Assembly (NCBI RefSeq): GCF_019397265.1 | Contig: NZ_CP068985.1 | Coordinates: forward strand, 868,001 to 932,000 | Source of the DNA: Nonomuraea coxensis DSM 45129 | GTDB lineage: Bacteria; Actinomycetota; Actinomycetes; Streptosporangiales; Streptosporangiaceae | Direction of reading: 5' to 3' | Length of the DNA: 64,000 bases | In this document: piece after piece, positions 36,486 to 45,482 of the stretch | How positions within the stretch are numbered: the stretch's first letter is position 1 | Layout: each line of letters begins with the position of its first letter | Position numbers and translations under genes: made by a program | Notes under the pieces: model-generated | What the model was told of the DNA's origin: nothing | Database searches by the model: none | The model's input: the letters and a program-made list of their open reading frames with translations, nothing else

Positions 36486-38071
36486 ACGATTCCCCCGTGC
36501 GCGGCTGGCGCCGCCTGACGGTCCACGCGTGGTTCGTCGCCGTGCTGGCGGTGGCGGCGGCGCTGGTGATCGTCTGCGCCGTGGTCGCCACCCTCATGCT
36601 GGACCGCACCGCCCGCCTGTCCGACCAGCTCATCGACCGGCTGTCCCCGGCCAGGATCGAGGCCGCCCAGCTGGAGAACGCCCTCCTCAGCCAGGAGACG
36701 GGCGTCCGCGGCTATCTCCTCACGGGGCGGAGCGACTTCCTGGACCCGTACACCGAGGGCGTGCGGGCCGAGCAGAGCAGCGTCGAGCGCATCGCGGCGC
36801 TGCTCCAGGAGCATCCTGAGCTGGTCGCGGAGGTCAACGCGGTCCGCACGGAGGCCGCGTCGTGGCGGCGCGCGTACGCGCAGCCCGCCATCGCCGCCAA
36901 GCGGGCCGACGCCGCCGTCTCGGAGACGGGCAACGAGGGCGGCAAGCAGACGTTCGACGCCATCAGGTCCCGGCTCGACCGGCTCTCCGCCGAGCTGACC
37001 AGGGCCCGCGCCGCCGAGCAGGCCGACCTGCGGGCGGCGCAGCGCATCCGTGACTGGGCGTTCCTCTCCATGGTTGTGCTGTTCCTGCTGGCCGGTCTCG
37101 CGATGGCGACGCTGCTGCGCCGGGCGGTCGGCCGGCCCCTGGACGAGCTGCGGGTGGCCTCGCGGCACATCGCGACCGGCGACTTCGACCATCCGATCCC
37201 CGAGCGGGGCCCCGCGGACATCCGCGAGCTGTCCCGCGACGTGGACCTGATGCGCAAGAAGATGGTGCACGCGCTGCAGGAGTCCCACGAGAACCAGGGC
37301 CGGTTGCGCGCCCAGGCCGCCGACCTCGACGCGCAGGCGGTGGAGCTGCGCCGCTCCAACGCCGAGCTGGAGCAGTTCGCGTACGTGGCCTCGCACGACC
37401 TCCAGGAGCCGCTGCGCAAGATCGCCACGTTCTGCCAGCTCCTGCAGAAACGCTATGGTTCGGTGCTGGACGAGCGCGGCGCCCAGTACATCCACTTCGC
37501 CGTGGACGGCGCGACCCGCATGCAGGTGCTCATCAACGACCTGCTCAGCTTCTCCCGCGTCGGCCGCATGTACGACGACCGCAAGCCGGTCGAGCTGGAC
37601 GACGTCGTCGGCAAGGCGCTCGACGACCTCTCCGCGGCCGTCGAGGAGTCCGGGGCCCGCGTCGAGCGCCCCGCCGGGCTGCCCACCGTGATGGGCGACC
37701 GGACGATGCTCGGCCTGCTCTGGCAGAACCTCCTCGGCAACGCCGTCAAGTTCCGCCGCGCAGGGGAGACCCCCGAGATCCGCGTCACGTGCGAGCGCGG
37801 TGACGACGACGACGACTGGCTGTTCGCGGTCGAGGACAACGGCATCGGTGTCGAGCCCGAGTTCGCCGAGAAGATCTTCGTGATCTTCCAGCGCCTGCAC
37901 AACCGCGAGACCTACGGCGGGACGGGCATCGGCCTGGCGATGTGCCGGAAGATCGTCGAGAACCACGGGGGCCGCATCTGGCTCGACACCGCCTACACCG
38001 GAGGCACCCGCATCCGGTTCACCCTGCCCGTCTCCGGGCCCGGGACCGTCCACCAGGAAAGTGACTCATGA
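36482..38071 (+). CDS. CHASE3-HAMP sensor histidine kinase
   Basis: This 529-aa membrane kinase has TM1 (about 16-39), an extracellular CHASE3 four-helix sensor (about 40-185, with QETGVRGYLLTG), TM2 (about 192-212), a HAMP linker (213-266), a dimerisation helix with phosphoacceptor His305 (YVASHDLQEPLRK), and an ATPase domain with NAVKF, EDNGIGV and YGGTGIGLAM. The SHDLQEPL box is the phytochrome-like/HWE-adjacent type that often works with single-domain regulators. It starts at a GTG overlapping the phosphatase gene and overlaps the next regulator (ATGA), so the three form one signalling unit. The signal is unknown. Confidence 0.93.
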   Translation: MNDSPVRGWRRLTVHAWFVAVLAVAAALVIVCAVVATLMLDRTARLSDQLIDRLSPARIEAAQLENALLSQETGVRGYLLTGRSDFLDPYTEGVRAEQSSVERIAALLQEHPELVAEVNAVRTEAASWRRAYAQPAIAAKRADAAVSETGNEGGKQTFDAIRSRLDRLSAELTRARAAEQADLRAAQRIRDWAFLSMVVLFLLAGLAMATLLRRAVGRPLDELRVASRHIATGDFDHPIPERGPADIRELSRDVDLMRKKMVHALQESHENQGRLRAQAADLDAQAVELRRSNAELEQFAYVASHDLQEPLRKIATFCQLLQKRYGSVLDERGAQYIHFAVDGATRMQVLINDLLSFSRVGRMYDDRKPVELDDVVGKALDDLSAAVEESGARVERPAGLPTVMGDRTMLGLLWQNLLGNAVKFRRAGETPEIRVTCERGDDDDDWLFAVEDNGIGVEPEFAEKIFVIFQRLHNRETYGGTGIGLAMCRKIVENHGGRIWLDTAYTGGTRIRFTLPVSGPGTVHQESDS

Positions 38072-38535
38072 CCACTCCGCAGGCCATCGAAGTGCTCCTC
38101 GTCGAGGACGACCCCGGTGACGAGCTGATCACCCGCGAGGCGTTCGAGGACAACAAGATCCAGAACAACCTCCACGTCGTCAGGGACGGCCTGGAGGCGC
38201 TCGACTTCGTCTACCGGCGCGGCGCGTACGCCGACGCCCCCCGCCCCGACCTCATCCTGCTCGACCTCAACCTGCCGAAGTACGACGGCCGCCAGGTCCT
38301 GGAGAAGATCAAGGGCGATCCCGAGCTGCGCGCGATCCCCGTCGTCGTCCTCACGACGTCCTCGGCCGAGGAGGACATCCTGCGCAGCTACGACCTGTTC
38401 GCCAACGCGTACGTCACCAAACCCGTCGACCTGGAGCGCTTCCTCGCGGTCATCCGCCAGATCGACGAGTTCTTCGTCACCGTGGTGCGGCTGCCCGGCC
38501 GCCTCCAGGCGCCGGGCAGCAGCCCCGGAGTCTAG
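38068..38535 (+). CDS. Single-domain response regulator (Rcp1 type)
   Basis: The 155-aa receiver has EDD at 13-15, phosphoacceptor Asp66 (LILLDLNLPK), a TTSSAEEDI switch region and Lys in VTKPVD. There is no DNA-binding domain. It resembles Rcp1 partners of phytochrome-type kinases and probably shuttles phosphate in a relay between the neighbouring kinase and the receiver-phosphatase. Its TAG stop shares the palindrome CTAG with the stop of the convergent gene. Confidence 0.9.
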   Translation: MTTPQAIEVLLVEDDPGDELITREAFEDNKIQNNLHVVRDGLEALDFVYRRGAYADAPRPDLILLDLNLPKYDGRQVLEKIKGDPELRAIPVVVLTTSSAEEDILRSYDLFANAYVTKPVDLERFLAVIRQIDEFFVTVVRLPGRLQAPGSSPGV

Positions 38536-39665
38536 GCCGCCGGCCGGTAGGACGACGGGCCGTCCCAGGAGCACTCCCGGGTCTCGTCGAGCAGCAGGTC
38601 CACCACGTCCGACAGCCGGCCCTCCCGCTGGTACGCGCGCCGCTGCCGGGCGGCGGAGCTGCCCCGCGCCAGCGCCTCGCGGGCCAGGGTGGACACGAGC
38701 TCCCAGTCGCCCGCCTCCTCCAGCTCCGGCCGCAGGCCGTCCACCAGGTTCATGAACACCTCGGCGGCGGGCCGCGGCACGCCCTCGACGGGGTCCACGA
38801 GGTCGCCCTCCAGCCCGGACCTGGTGGCCTGCCAGGTGGCCGCGCGCACCGGCTCCAGCTGCATCTCCCGGTACGGGTCCCGCCGCACCGCCGCCAGCTC
38901 CCGGGTCACCAGCGCCCGGAACAGCCCGGCGATGAGCGCGATGTCGTCCACCCGCGGGCAGGAGTCGCAGACCCGCAGCTCCACGGTCGGCACGTGCGCG
39001 GACGGCCGCACGTCGAAGTAGATCATTCCCGGGTCGGTGATCGTGCCGGCCTGGATGAGGTGCTGGACCATCTGCTCGTAGTCGGCGGCGGAGTCGAACT
39101 TGGCCATCGGCCCCGACGTGGGCCAGCGCTGCCACACGAGCGTGCGGTAGCTCGCGTACCCGGTGTCCTCGCCGAACCAGAACGGCGAGCTGCACGACAG
39201 CGCCAGCAGCGGCGGCAGCCACGGCGTCACGCTGTGCGCCACCGCCGTCGCCAGGTCCTTGTCCTCGATCTCGACGTGCACCTGCGTGCCGCAGATGAGC
39301 TGCTCGCGGGTGAGGAGCTGGTAGTCGTCCAGCATGCGCTCGTAGCGCGGGTCGTCCGACACCTTCATGCGCGACTTGTCGGCCAGCGGCACCGTGCCGG
39401 CCGCGACGATGCCCAGCCCGAGTTCGTGCGCGGCCTGCACGAGCTGGCCGCGCAGCTCGCGGAGGTCCGCGGCGAGGTCCTCAAGCCGGGCGAACGGCGC
39501 GCTGTTGGCCTCGATCGTGGAACGCTGCAACTCCTCAGAGAAACGGCCCTTCGGCAGGGCGTCGAGCAGCGGCCCCGAGCGGGTCGACAGGTGTCTGGTC
39601 CGCAGGTCCACGATGTGGAATTCCTCCTCGACGCCCACCGTCAAGGATCCCGTCTGACCTGCCAT
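38532..39665 (-). CDS. GCS2-family carboxylate-amine ligase (YbdK-like)
   Basis: This 377-aa glutamate-cysteine-ligase-2 family enzyme has the N-terminal VGVEEEFHIVD and RSTIEANSAP, the central CGTQVHVEI, and PTVELRVCDSCP. The family forms gamma-glutamyl or related amide bonds with ATP, although YbdK members have only weak glutamate-cysteine ligase activity. ATG 39665 follows GGGAGAG; a longer frame to 39746 is not favoured. It lies 25 bases after a membrane-protein gene on the same strand. The physiological substrate is unknown; mycothiol producers do not need glutathione. Confidence 0.85.
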   Translation of the reverse strand: MAGQTGSLTVGVEEEFHIVDLRTRHLSTRSGPLLDALPKGRFSEELQRSTIEANSAPFARLEDLAADLRELRGQLVQAAHELGLGIVAAGTVPLADKSRMKVSDDPRYERMLDDYQLLTREQLICGTQVHVEIEDKDLATAVAHSVTPWLPPLLALSCSSPFWFGEDTGYASYRTLVWQRWPTSGPMAKFDSAADYEQMVQHLIQAGTITDPGMIYFDVRPSAHVPTVELRVCDSCPRVDDIALIAGLFRALVTRELAAVRRDPYREMQLEPVRAATWQATRSGLEGDLVDPVEGVPRPAAEVFMNLVDGLRPELEEAGDWELVSTLAREALARGSSAARQRRAYQREGRLSDVVDLLLDETRECSWDGPSSYRPAA

Positions 39666-39690
39666 GATCTCTCCCGCCTCTACGCCCGGT

Positions 39691-41175
39691 TCAAGGAGCC
39701 GTCCTCTTTCCAGAAATGAGGCTTTTGCACCTGTTGAACGCATCACCGATGCGTGCCAGGCGCCACAGACTGCCGAGGAGCAACGGCGCCAGGAGCGCCC
39801 CGACGAGGATCGGCGCCGCCATGTACCGGAAGTCCTGGGCCGAGATGTTGACCAGGACCGCCAGCTGCTGCCCGGCCACCACGGCCGCCACGCCCAGCAC
39901 GTACCGGTTCCGCCCGGCCAGCGCCCCCGCCGCCACCGCCAGGTACGACAGGTACGCCCACGACGCCCCCCTCCACAGCGCCCAGTCGTACTCGGGGGCC
40001 AGCGACCCCGTCAGCCACGGATCGGCCACCTGGTGCAGCTCGTACGACAGCGGACGCAGCGAGAACACCCACCGCCCGGGAAAGTCCGTCACCCTGCCGG
40101 GCCCCACATAGGTGTCGGCCGTCGGCCGCAGCGACAGACGGTACGTCGTGCCCCCGGTCAGCAGCGGGTCGCCCGCCGGCCGCCAGGCGATCGCGCCCCG
40201 GCACAGCCGGGTCTCCACCATCAGCCCGGGATCCTCGACCAGCAGCCGCCGCCACAGGGCGAGCAGCTCGCCGGCGTGCGCGTCGGCCTGCCGCCAGTCG
40301 AAGTCCTCCCGCCAGATCAGCGTGTTGACCGTGGAGCAGGTGCCGCCCCACCACCAGCGGTCCAGCGGCGCCACCGACTCCAGCAGCGCCCGGTCCCGCT
40401 CGCCGAACAGCTTCGGCCGGTCCCTGAAGGCCACCGCGACGTCGCCGAAGGCCGTGTGGTAGACGTACGTCGAAGACGGGGGCACGATGCCGAACCGGGG
40501 GAGCACCGCGTTCGTCAGCACCAGCGGCAGCGCCGCCGCGACCGCGCCGGCCAGCAGCAGCCGCACCCGGCCGGTCCGCACGACGAGGGCCAGCACCGCC
40601 ACGGCCACCCCCACCACGAGGAAGCCGTTCGCCCGGAACAGCCCGAGCGCCAACGTCAGCGCCGCCAGCCCGGCGAGCCCCGGCCCGCTCACCCGCCGCG
40701 CCGCCGCGAAACGCGCGCACACCCCCGCCACCGCCACCGCGCAGATCGTGAACGGCACGTCCTTCCACAACGTGACCGTGAACGCCCCCACGGGCGGCGC
40801 GAGCGGCATCAGCATCGCCACCGCCGTGGTCGGCCGGCGCGGCGCCCCCACCGCCTTCAGCGACTCCGCCAGGAACGTCAGCGCCGCCGCCATGGCCGTC
40901 GTCTGCCCGAACGTGACCGCGCCCAGGTCACCGGTCCTCGTGAAGCTCAGCCACAGCAGCGCGTCGTAGAGCACCGAATGATCGCTCACCCAGGGGCCGG
41001 CGATCGTGTGACTGAGGTACAGGACCGAGTCCCGGCTGAACAGACCGGGATAGAAGGCCGCCCACCAGCAGGCGAGCACCGCCTGCGCGACGAGGAAGGT
41101 GGCGAGCGCCGGCCACGGGCGCCAGGGCCCGGTCAGGCCCGCCGGTGTGGTGTCGCTCCCCATGATTGCCGCCAT
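39691..41175 (-). CDS. Polytopic membrane protein, possible lipid-linked-sugar glycosyltransferase
   Basis: The 494-aa protein has about 10-12 hydrophobic helices and a large polar loop (about 235-390) rich in Trp and Arg. The first loop after TM1 contains YPGLFSRDSVLYLSHT, a position and acidic character that recall GT-C fold glycosyltransferases, in which an Asp in the first outer loop is catalytic. No family is recognised with confidence. Its place next to polysaccharide genes supports a role in surface glycan assembly. ATG 41163 is an alternative start. Confidence 0.6.
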   Translation of the reverse strand: MAAIMGSDTTPAGLTGPWRPWPALATFLVAQAVLACWWAAFYPGLFSRDSVLYLSHTIAGPWVSDHSVLYDALLWLSFTRTGDLGAVTFGQTTAMAAALTFLAESLKAVGAPRRPTTAVAMLMPLAPPVGAFTVTLWKDVPFTICAVAVAGVCARFAAARRVSGPGLAGLAALTLALGLFRANGFLVVGVAVAVLALVVRTGRVRLLLAGAVAAALPLVLTNAVLPRFGIVPPSSTYVYHTAFGDVAVAFRDRPKLFGERDRALLESVAPLDRWWWGGTCSTVNTLIWREDFDWRQADAHAGELLALWRRLLVEDPGLMVETRLCRGAIAWRPAGDPLLTGGTTYRLSLRPTADTYVGPGRVTDFPGRWVFSLRPLSYELHQVADPWLTGSLAPEYDWALWRGASWAYLSYLAVAAGALAGRNRYVLGVAAVVAGQQLAVLVNISAQDFRYMAAPILVGALLAPLLLGSLWRLARIGDAFNRCKSLISGKRTAP

Positions 41176-41197
41176 CCGAGCCGGGAGTCGGGCGCCG

Positions 41198-41893
41198 TCA
41201 GGGGTAGCTCACTCCGGGCTCCAGCGCCTTGCCGCCGCCCCGGGCCAGCGTCGGGACCGTGACGAGGTGGTAGCCCTGCTTCCTCAGCTCCTTGAGAATG
41301 CCCGGCATCGCCTTGACGGTGGCGGGGACCGTGTCGTGCATGAGGATCACGCCGTCGCGCCTGGCCAGCTTGAGCACCGCTGCGGTGATCTTGCGGGCGT
41401 CGCGGAGCGACCAGTCGAGCGTGGTGCCGGTCCACATGATCTGCGACATCCCGGCCTCGTCGGCGATCCTGAGCACACGGTCGTCGGTGTGCCCGTACGG
41501 CGGGCGGAACATCGTCGGCCGGAATCCCGTGGCCTGCTGGATGACGTCCCGCCCGACCCGGATCTCCTGGCTGATCTCCTCGTCGAGCAGCGCCCTGAGC
41601 GACTGGTGCGAGTAGGTGTGGTCACCGATCGCGTGCCCCTCGGCCAGGGTCTGCCTGGCGATCTTGGGAAGCTGCTCGACCCGCTTGCCGACCAGGAAGA
41701 ACGTCGCCTTGGCGTTCGCCTTCCGCAGTGCCTTGAGCAGGGCGGGGGTCTGCGCGCCAGGGCCGTCGTCGAAGGTCAGCGCCAGGCACTTCACGCGGGC
41801 GCAGTCCACCCGCGCCGGGGCGGCGGAGGTGGCGGCGGCGGCCGGAGCGGACGACAGGGTCAGGGCGGCGGCGAGGAGGGCATGAGTCACCAC
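41198..41893 (-). CDS. Secreted polysaccharide deacetylase (NodB domain)
   Basis: This 231-aa carbohydrate esterase family 4 protein begins with a signal peptide (about 1-25, rich in Ala). NodB motifs are complete: TFDDGP (Asp42, Asp43), HTYSH (metal His92, His96), RPPYG, and the C-terminal VILMHD with the catalytic His. It probably removes N-acetyl groups from peptidoglycan or from the surface polymer made by nearby genes. It starts with GTG. Confidence 0.9.
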   Translation of the reverse strand: MVTHALLAAALTLSSAPAAAATSAAPARVDCARVKCLALTFDDGPGAQTPALLKALRKANAKATFFLVGKRVEQLPKIARQTLAEGHAIGDHTYSHQSLRALLDEEISQEIRVGRDVIQQATGFRPTMFRPPYGHTDDRVLRIADEAGMSQIMWTGTTLDWSLRDARKITAAVLKLARRDGVILMHDTVPATVKAMPGILKELRKQGYHLVTVPTLARGGGKALEPGVSYP

Positions 41894-41953
41894 GCCCGCA
41901 AGCCTAGAGCCAACCGGCCCCGCCCGTGATCCTGCCCTCCTCCAACAAGATCA

Positions 41954-42658
41954 TCAGGGCTGTTGCCGGAGCCGGGCCCGCAGGAACAGGCTCACCCCGC
42001 GCAACGACCTGACCGGCAGGTACCGCTCGGCCCGGATCACCGCCGACAACCCCGCGTTGAGCAGCGCCGGCACCTCGCTCAGATCGCTCCCCGTCGACCG
42101 CCGCCGATGCCACTTGACCACGGGCCGCAGCAACACGTTCCAGCTCCACACCCGGTCGACCGCCAGCCCGGCCTTCTCGACCACGCCCCGCAGCGACTCC
42201 CGCCGGTAGCGGCGTACGTGCCCCACCGCGTCGTCGTGCGACGACCACAACGCCATGTCGCACGGCACCGCGATCAGCACGTGCCCGCCGGGCGCCAGCA
42301 CCCTCGCGATCTCCTCGGTGACCAGGTGGTCCTCGCGGATGTGCTCCAGCACGTCGAACGCGGTCACCAGATCGACGCTGCCCGACTCGAACGGCAGCGC
42401 CCGCGCGTCCGCCCGGACCGCCGGGACCCCGCGTTGCCGCGCCATCTCCAGCGCCGACTCGTCCATGTCGGTGGCGGTCGCGTCCCAGCCCGCCTCGGCG
42501 AGCACCCGGGTGTTGCCCCCGCCCGCCGCGCCGATGTCCAGCGCCACTCCTGGCCGGCCCAGCCCGCGCAACTCCCGGCGCAGGATCGCGCGGCGCTCGC
42601 GGTACCACCAGTGAGCGTCTTCCAGCGCGATGAGCCGGCGGATCTCCTCGGTCTCCAT
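41954..42658 (-). CDS. SAM-dependent methyltransferase
   Basis: The 234-aa class I methyltransferase has motif I LDIGAAGGGN (about 40-49), the acidic TDMDE, DVLEHI, and LAPGGHVLIAVP. The N-terminal HWWYRERRAILRREL is typical of methyltransferases found beside dolichyl-phosphate-mannose-like glycosyltransferases. It is encoded 9 bases downstream of such a gene. It probably methylates a sugar or lipid-linked intermediate; the acceptor is unknown. Confidence 0.85.
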   Translation of the reverse strand: METEEIRRLIALEDAHWWYRERRAILRRELRGLGRPGVALDIGAAGGGNTRVLAEAGWDATATDMDESALEMARQRGVPAVRADARALPFESGSVDLVTAFDVLEHIREDHLVTEEIARVLAPGGHVLIAVPCDMALWSSHDDAVGHVRRYRRESLRGVVEKAGLAVDRVWSWNVLLRPVVKWHRRRSTGSDLSEVPALLNAGLSAVIRAERYLPVRSLRGVSLFLRARLRQQP

Positions 42659-42667
42659 GGGGTGTTC

Positions 42668-43831
42668 TCAGTTCCTCGTGAGGGGTGATGCGGCGGCGCG
42701 GATCACCATGAGCAGGCAGTACGCGGCGACGACCACGCCCACCTCGGCCATCCGCCCGGCCTGTGGCGGCAGCGGGTGCAGAAGGGCCACGGCGAGCGCG
42801 AGGTTCGCGGCGAAGAACAGCGCCGTGCGCAAACTGAGCACCGCGGCGGCGGTTCCAGCCAGGACGAACGCGCACGTGGCCGCCGTAGCGGGATCCTGAA
42901 GATCCCGCATCGGCCAATAAACCATCGCATAGAGAACGGCCGAGAACAACACATGCAGGGTGCCGGCGGACGCCCCTCCTCCCGGCCTCGGGCGCCGGGC
43001 GCGTGCCGGCAGCGCGTCCGGATGGCGCGGCGCCGGCTCGGGCCGGGCCATCGGAACGCGGGCCCGGCCCGCCGCCATCGACCACGCCACCCGGGCCAGG
43101 CCCCGCAGGTCGTCGACCGCCGTACGGACCACCCGGACCCGCGAGTCCAGGTCCTCGACCCAGTCCACCGGCACCTCGTGCACCCGGAGCCCGTTGTGCT
43201 CGGCGAGCAGCAGCAGCTCGGTGTCGAAGAACCAGCCGTCGTCCTCGACCTTGTCCATGAGCGGCCGTACCACGCGGGCCCGCGCCGCCTTGAACCCGCA
43301 CTGCGCGTCGCTGAACCCCGCCCGGAACCCGTGCCTGAGCAGCGCGTTGTAGCCGCGCGAGATCACCTCGCGGCGGATCGAACGGCGGATGCGCGCGCCA
43401 CGGCCCAGCCGGGTGCCGATCGCGATCTCGGAATGCCCGCTCGCCACCGCCGCGACCAGCGGGAACAGCGCGTCGAGGTCCGTGGACAGATCCACGTCCA
43501 TGTACGCCACGATGTCGGCCCTGCTCTCCCGCCAGGCCGCCCGCAGCGCCGCGCCCCGGCCGCGCACCTCGATCCTGCGGGCGTGCACGCGGTCGTACTC
43601 GCCGGCCAGCGCGATCGCGACCGGCCAGGTGGCGTCGGTGCTGCCGTTGTCCACGATCGTGATGCGCCACGGCAGCGGGAAGCCGCCGTCGAGGAAGGCC
43701 GCCAGCGTACGGACGCAGCCGGGAAGGGCGCGTTCCTCGTTGAGGACGGGGATGACGATGTCGACGCTCGCCGTGCGGGCCGCCGTGTCCAGGACGCGGA
43801 AGGTCGGCTGCATGGCGGCACGCGTGTCCAT
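42668..43831 (-). CDS. GT2 glycosyltransferase, polyprenyl-phosphate type, with C-terminal membrane helices
   Basis: The 387-aa protein has a GT-A domain (about 20-250) starting DIVIPVLNEE, with the DxD-type motif YMDVDLSTD and the downstream GFSDAQCGFKA characteristic of dolichyl-phosphate mannose/glucose synthases. Four C-terminal hydrophobic helices (about 290-380) anchor it. It would move a sugar from a nucleotide to polyprenyl phosphate. The start is ATG 43831 with AGGGAA upstream. It is followed by a methyltransferase gene and preceded by 139 bases separating it from the LuxC-like gene. Confidence 0.88.
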   Translation of the reverse strand: MDTRAAMQPTFRVLDTAARTASVDIVIPVLNEERALPGCVRTLAAFLDGGFPLPWRITIVDNGSTDATWPVAIALAGEYDRVHARRIEVRGRGAALRAAWRESRADIVAYMDVDLSTDLDALFPLVAAVASGHSEIAIGTRLGRGARIRRSIRREVISRGYNALLRHGFRAGFSDAQCGFKAARARVVRPLMDKVEDDGWFFDTELLLLAEHNGLRVHEVPVDWVEDLDSRVRVVRTAVDDLRGLARVAWSMAAGRARVPMARPEPAPRHPDALPARARRPRPGGGASAGTLHVLFSAVLYAMVYWPMRDLQDPATAATCAFVLAGTAAAVLSLRTALFFAANLALAVALLHPLPPQAGRMAEVGVVVAAYCLLMVIRAAASPLTRN

Positions 43832-43970
43832 CGGGTTCCCTGATCCTTTGCCTGGGGCCGTCGTTCAGGGAAATGGTGCTGGGGCCTCCCGCGGGGCGGG
43901 TGCGTTTTCTCCGCGCCTTGTCCGGAGGAGGACATCCCTTTACCTGGCGGGAAGCGAACAGTCGACGACC

Positions 43971-45482
43971 TCACCTCACGACACTCACCATCCGCGTGAA
44001 CTCGACCGGCAGCTCCACCCCATCCCAGACCCGCCCGAAGCTGAGCGCACTCCCGACCGGCACCATCCGATCAACCCCCCGCCCGCCCAACCCTCTGGCC
44101 AGCTCCTCCAGCTCCTCCCGCCCGAACCCGAAGTGCGTCATCGTCTGATCCCGCCGCTCCACCACCGAGCCCAGCTCCGCCAGCTCCCCGAGCCGGCAGT
44201 GCACGAACGTCCCGGCCCCCAGCCACCGCCGCGGAACCGCCGCCTCCTCCGCCAGGGTCACGTTCGCCAGCGCGTTCCCCCGGAACTCCACACGCTCGGC
44301 CACCCCGTCGGCCGCCAGCCCGTACGTCGCCACCCGCTTCTCCACGGCCATCCCCGGCTCCACGCTCCACCCGCGCCCGTCGAGCACCCGCGCCACCTGG
44401 TCGATGAAGTCGGCCCGCGCCGCCTCACAGTCCTTCTCGGCCCCCACCCAGAACACGGTCCGCGGCGACGAGCAGGCGGCCTGGTCGAACCAGTAGGCGT
44501 CGTTGACGAACCCCTCGGCCACGCTCACCCGGACCGCCCGCCCCGCGCACAGCCACGCCGCCGCCCGCACCACCGCGAACGACGACCGATCGGGAAAGGC
44601 AAGCTCCCGGGCATGCGCCGCGAGCGGATGCCGCCGCACGTCCAGCACCGTACGATCACCGCCCCACACCACCCGCAGATCGCAGGCCGCGGACAGGGCC
44701 GCCGTCACCTGCTCATCCGACCGGTCATAGGTGACGATCCGCTGCGTCTCGCCCACAACGGGATCAGCCTCGCCCAGTGCCTCGTGCAACGCCTCCAGGA
44801 TCACTCCGGCGACCGCTCCGGCCCGCGGCGAGAGCCGTACGACGTTGCGGTTGCCCACCAGCGCCGACAGGGCCCAGGAGTAGACGAAGACGGTGTCGAC
44901 GTTCGCCGGCGGGATGTGGAAGACCAACCCGCGCGGCACCCGTACGTGCTCGCCCCTGAGGGAGTCGACGGTGCGCGTCAACTCGCTCGGCCGCAGGAAG
45001 AACCCGAGCGACCCCAGCTCGGGATGCCGCCGCGCCGTCGCAGGCCGCAGCAGCCGCTTCCCGAACGCCGCCAGAAACCCCCGCACCCGCTCGTCCCCGA
45101 CCGCGAGCCCCCCGCCCCGCATCCCCCCGAGCAGCACCTCAACAGGCACGACCTCCTGACGGGCCGCAGCCGCGCTGAGGGACGCGCCCCGAGCCACAGG
45201 CACACTCCCCTCAGGCGCCCCGCCCCCGGCACGGGACCGCCCGTCCGCAGGAAGGGGTACGACGCCCGCACGGGGAAACAGCACCCGCACCCGCCCACCG
45301 TCGTCATCGCCGCCGCCGCCTCCACCGCCCTGCCCCACGCCCCCGATCCCGCCCGCCATCACCGCGGCCGTTCCTGCCACCCCAGGCACCCCCGTTCCCG
45401 CCGTTCCCGCCGACACCACCGTGGCGTCCACCCGTGCCCCGGTCGTCAGCCCCGCTCCCGCAGGCGGCGCTTCGCCCGCCAT
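43971..45482 (-). CDS. LuxC-like acyl-CoA/acyl-protein reductase
   Basis: This 503-aa protein belongs to the LuxC fatty-acid-reductase family, which reduces an enzyme-bound acyl thioester to aldehyde with NADPH. The catalytic cysteine is Cys337 in DQAACSSPR; VFHIPPANVDTVFVYSW and NRNVVRLSPR are family features. The first 110 residues hold a Gly/Ala-rich low-complexity stretch (GQGGGGGGGDDDGG at 50-63). Its ATG overlaps the LuxE-like stop (TGATG), so the two are coupled as in lux operons. No luciferase genes (luxAB) are in the window. Confidence 0.88.
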   Translation of the reverse strand: MAGEAPPAGAGLTTGARVDATVVSAGTAGTGVPGVAGTAAVMAGGIGGVGQGGGGGGGDDDGGRVRVLFPRAGVVPLPADGRSRAGGGAPEGSVPVARGASLSAAAARQEVVPVEVLLGGMRGGGLAVGDERVRGFLAAFGKRLLRPATARRHPELGSLGFFLRPSELTRTVDSLRGEHVRVPRGLVFHIPPANVDTVFVYSWALSALVGNRNVVRLSPRAGAVAGVILEALHEALGEADPVVGETQRIVTYDRSDEQVTAALSAACDLRVVWGGDRTVLDVRRHPLAAHARELAFPDRSSFAVVRAAAWLCAGRAVRVSVAEGFVNDAYWFDQAACSSPRTVFWVGAEKDCEAARADFIDQVARVLDGRGWSVEPGMAVEKRVATYGLAADGVAERVEFRGNALANVTLAEEAAVPRRWLGAGTFVHCRLGELAELGSVVERRDQTMTHFGFGREELEELARGLGGRGVDRMVPVGSALSFGRVWDGVELPVEFTRMVSVVR

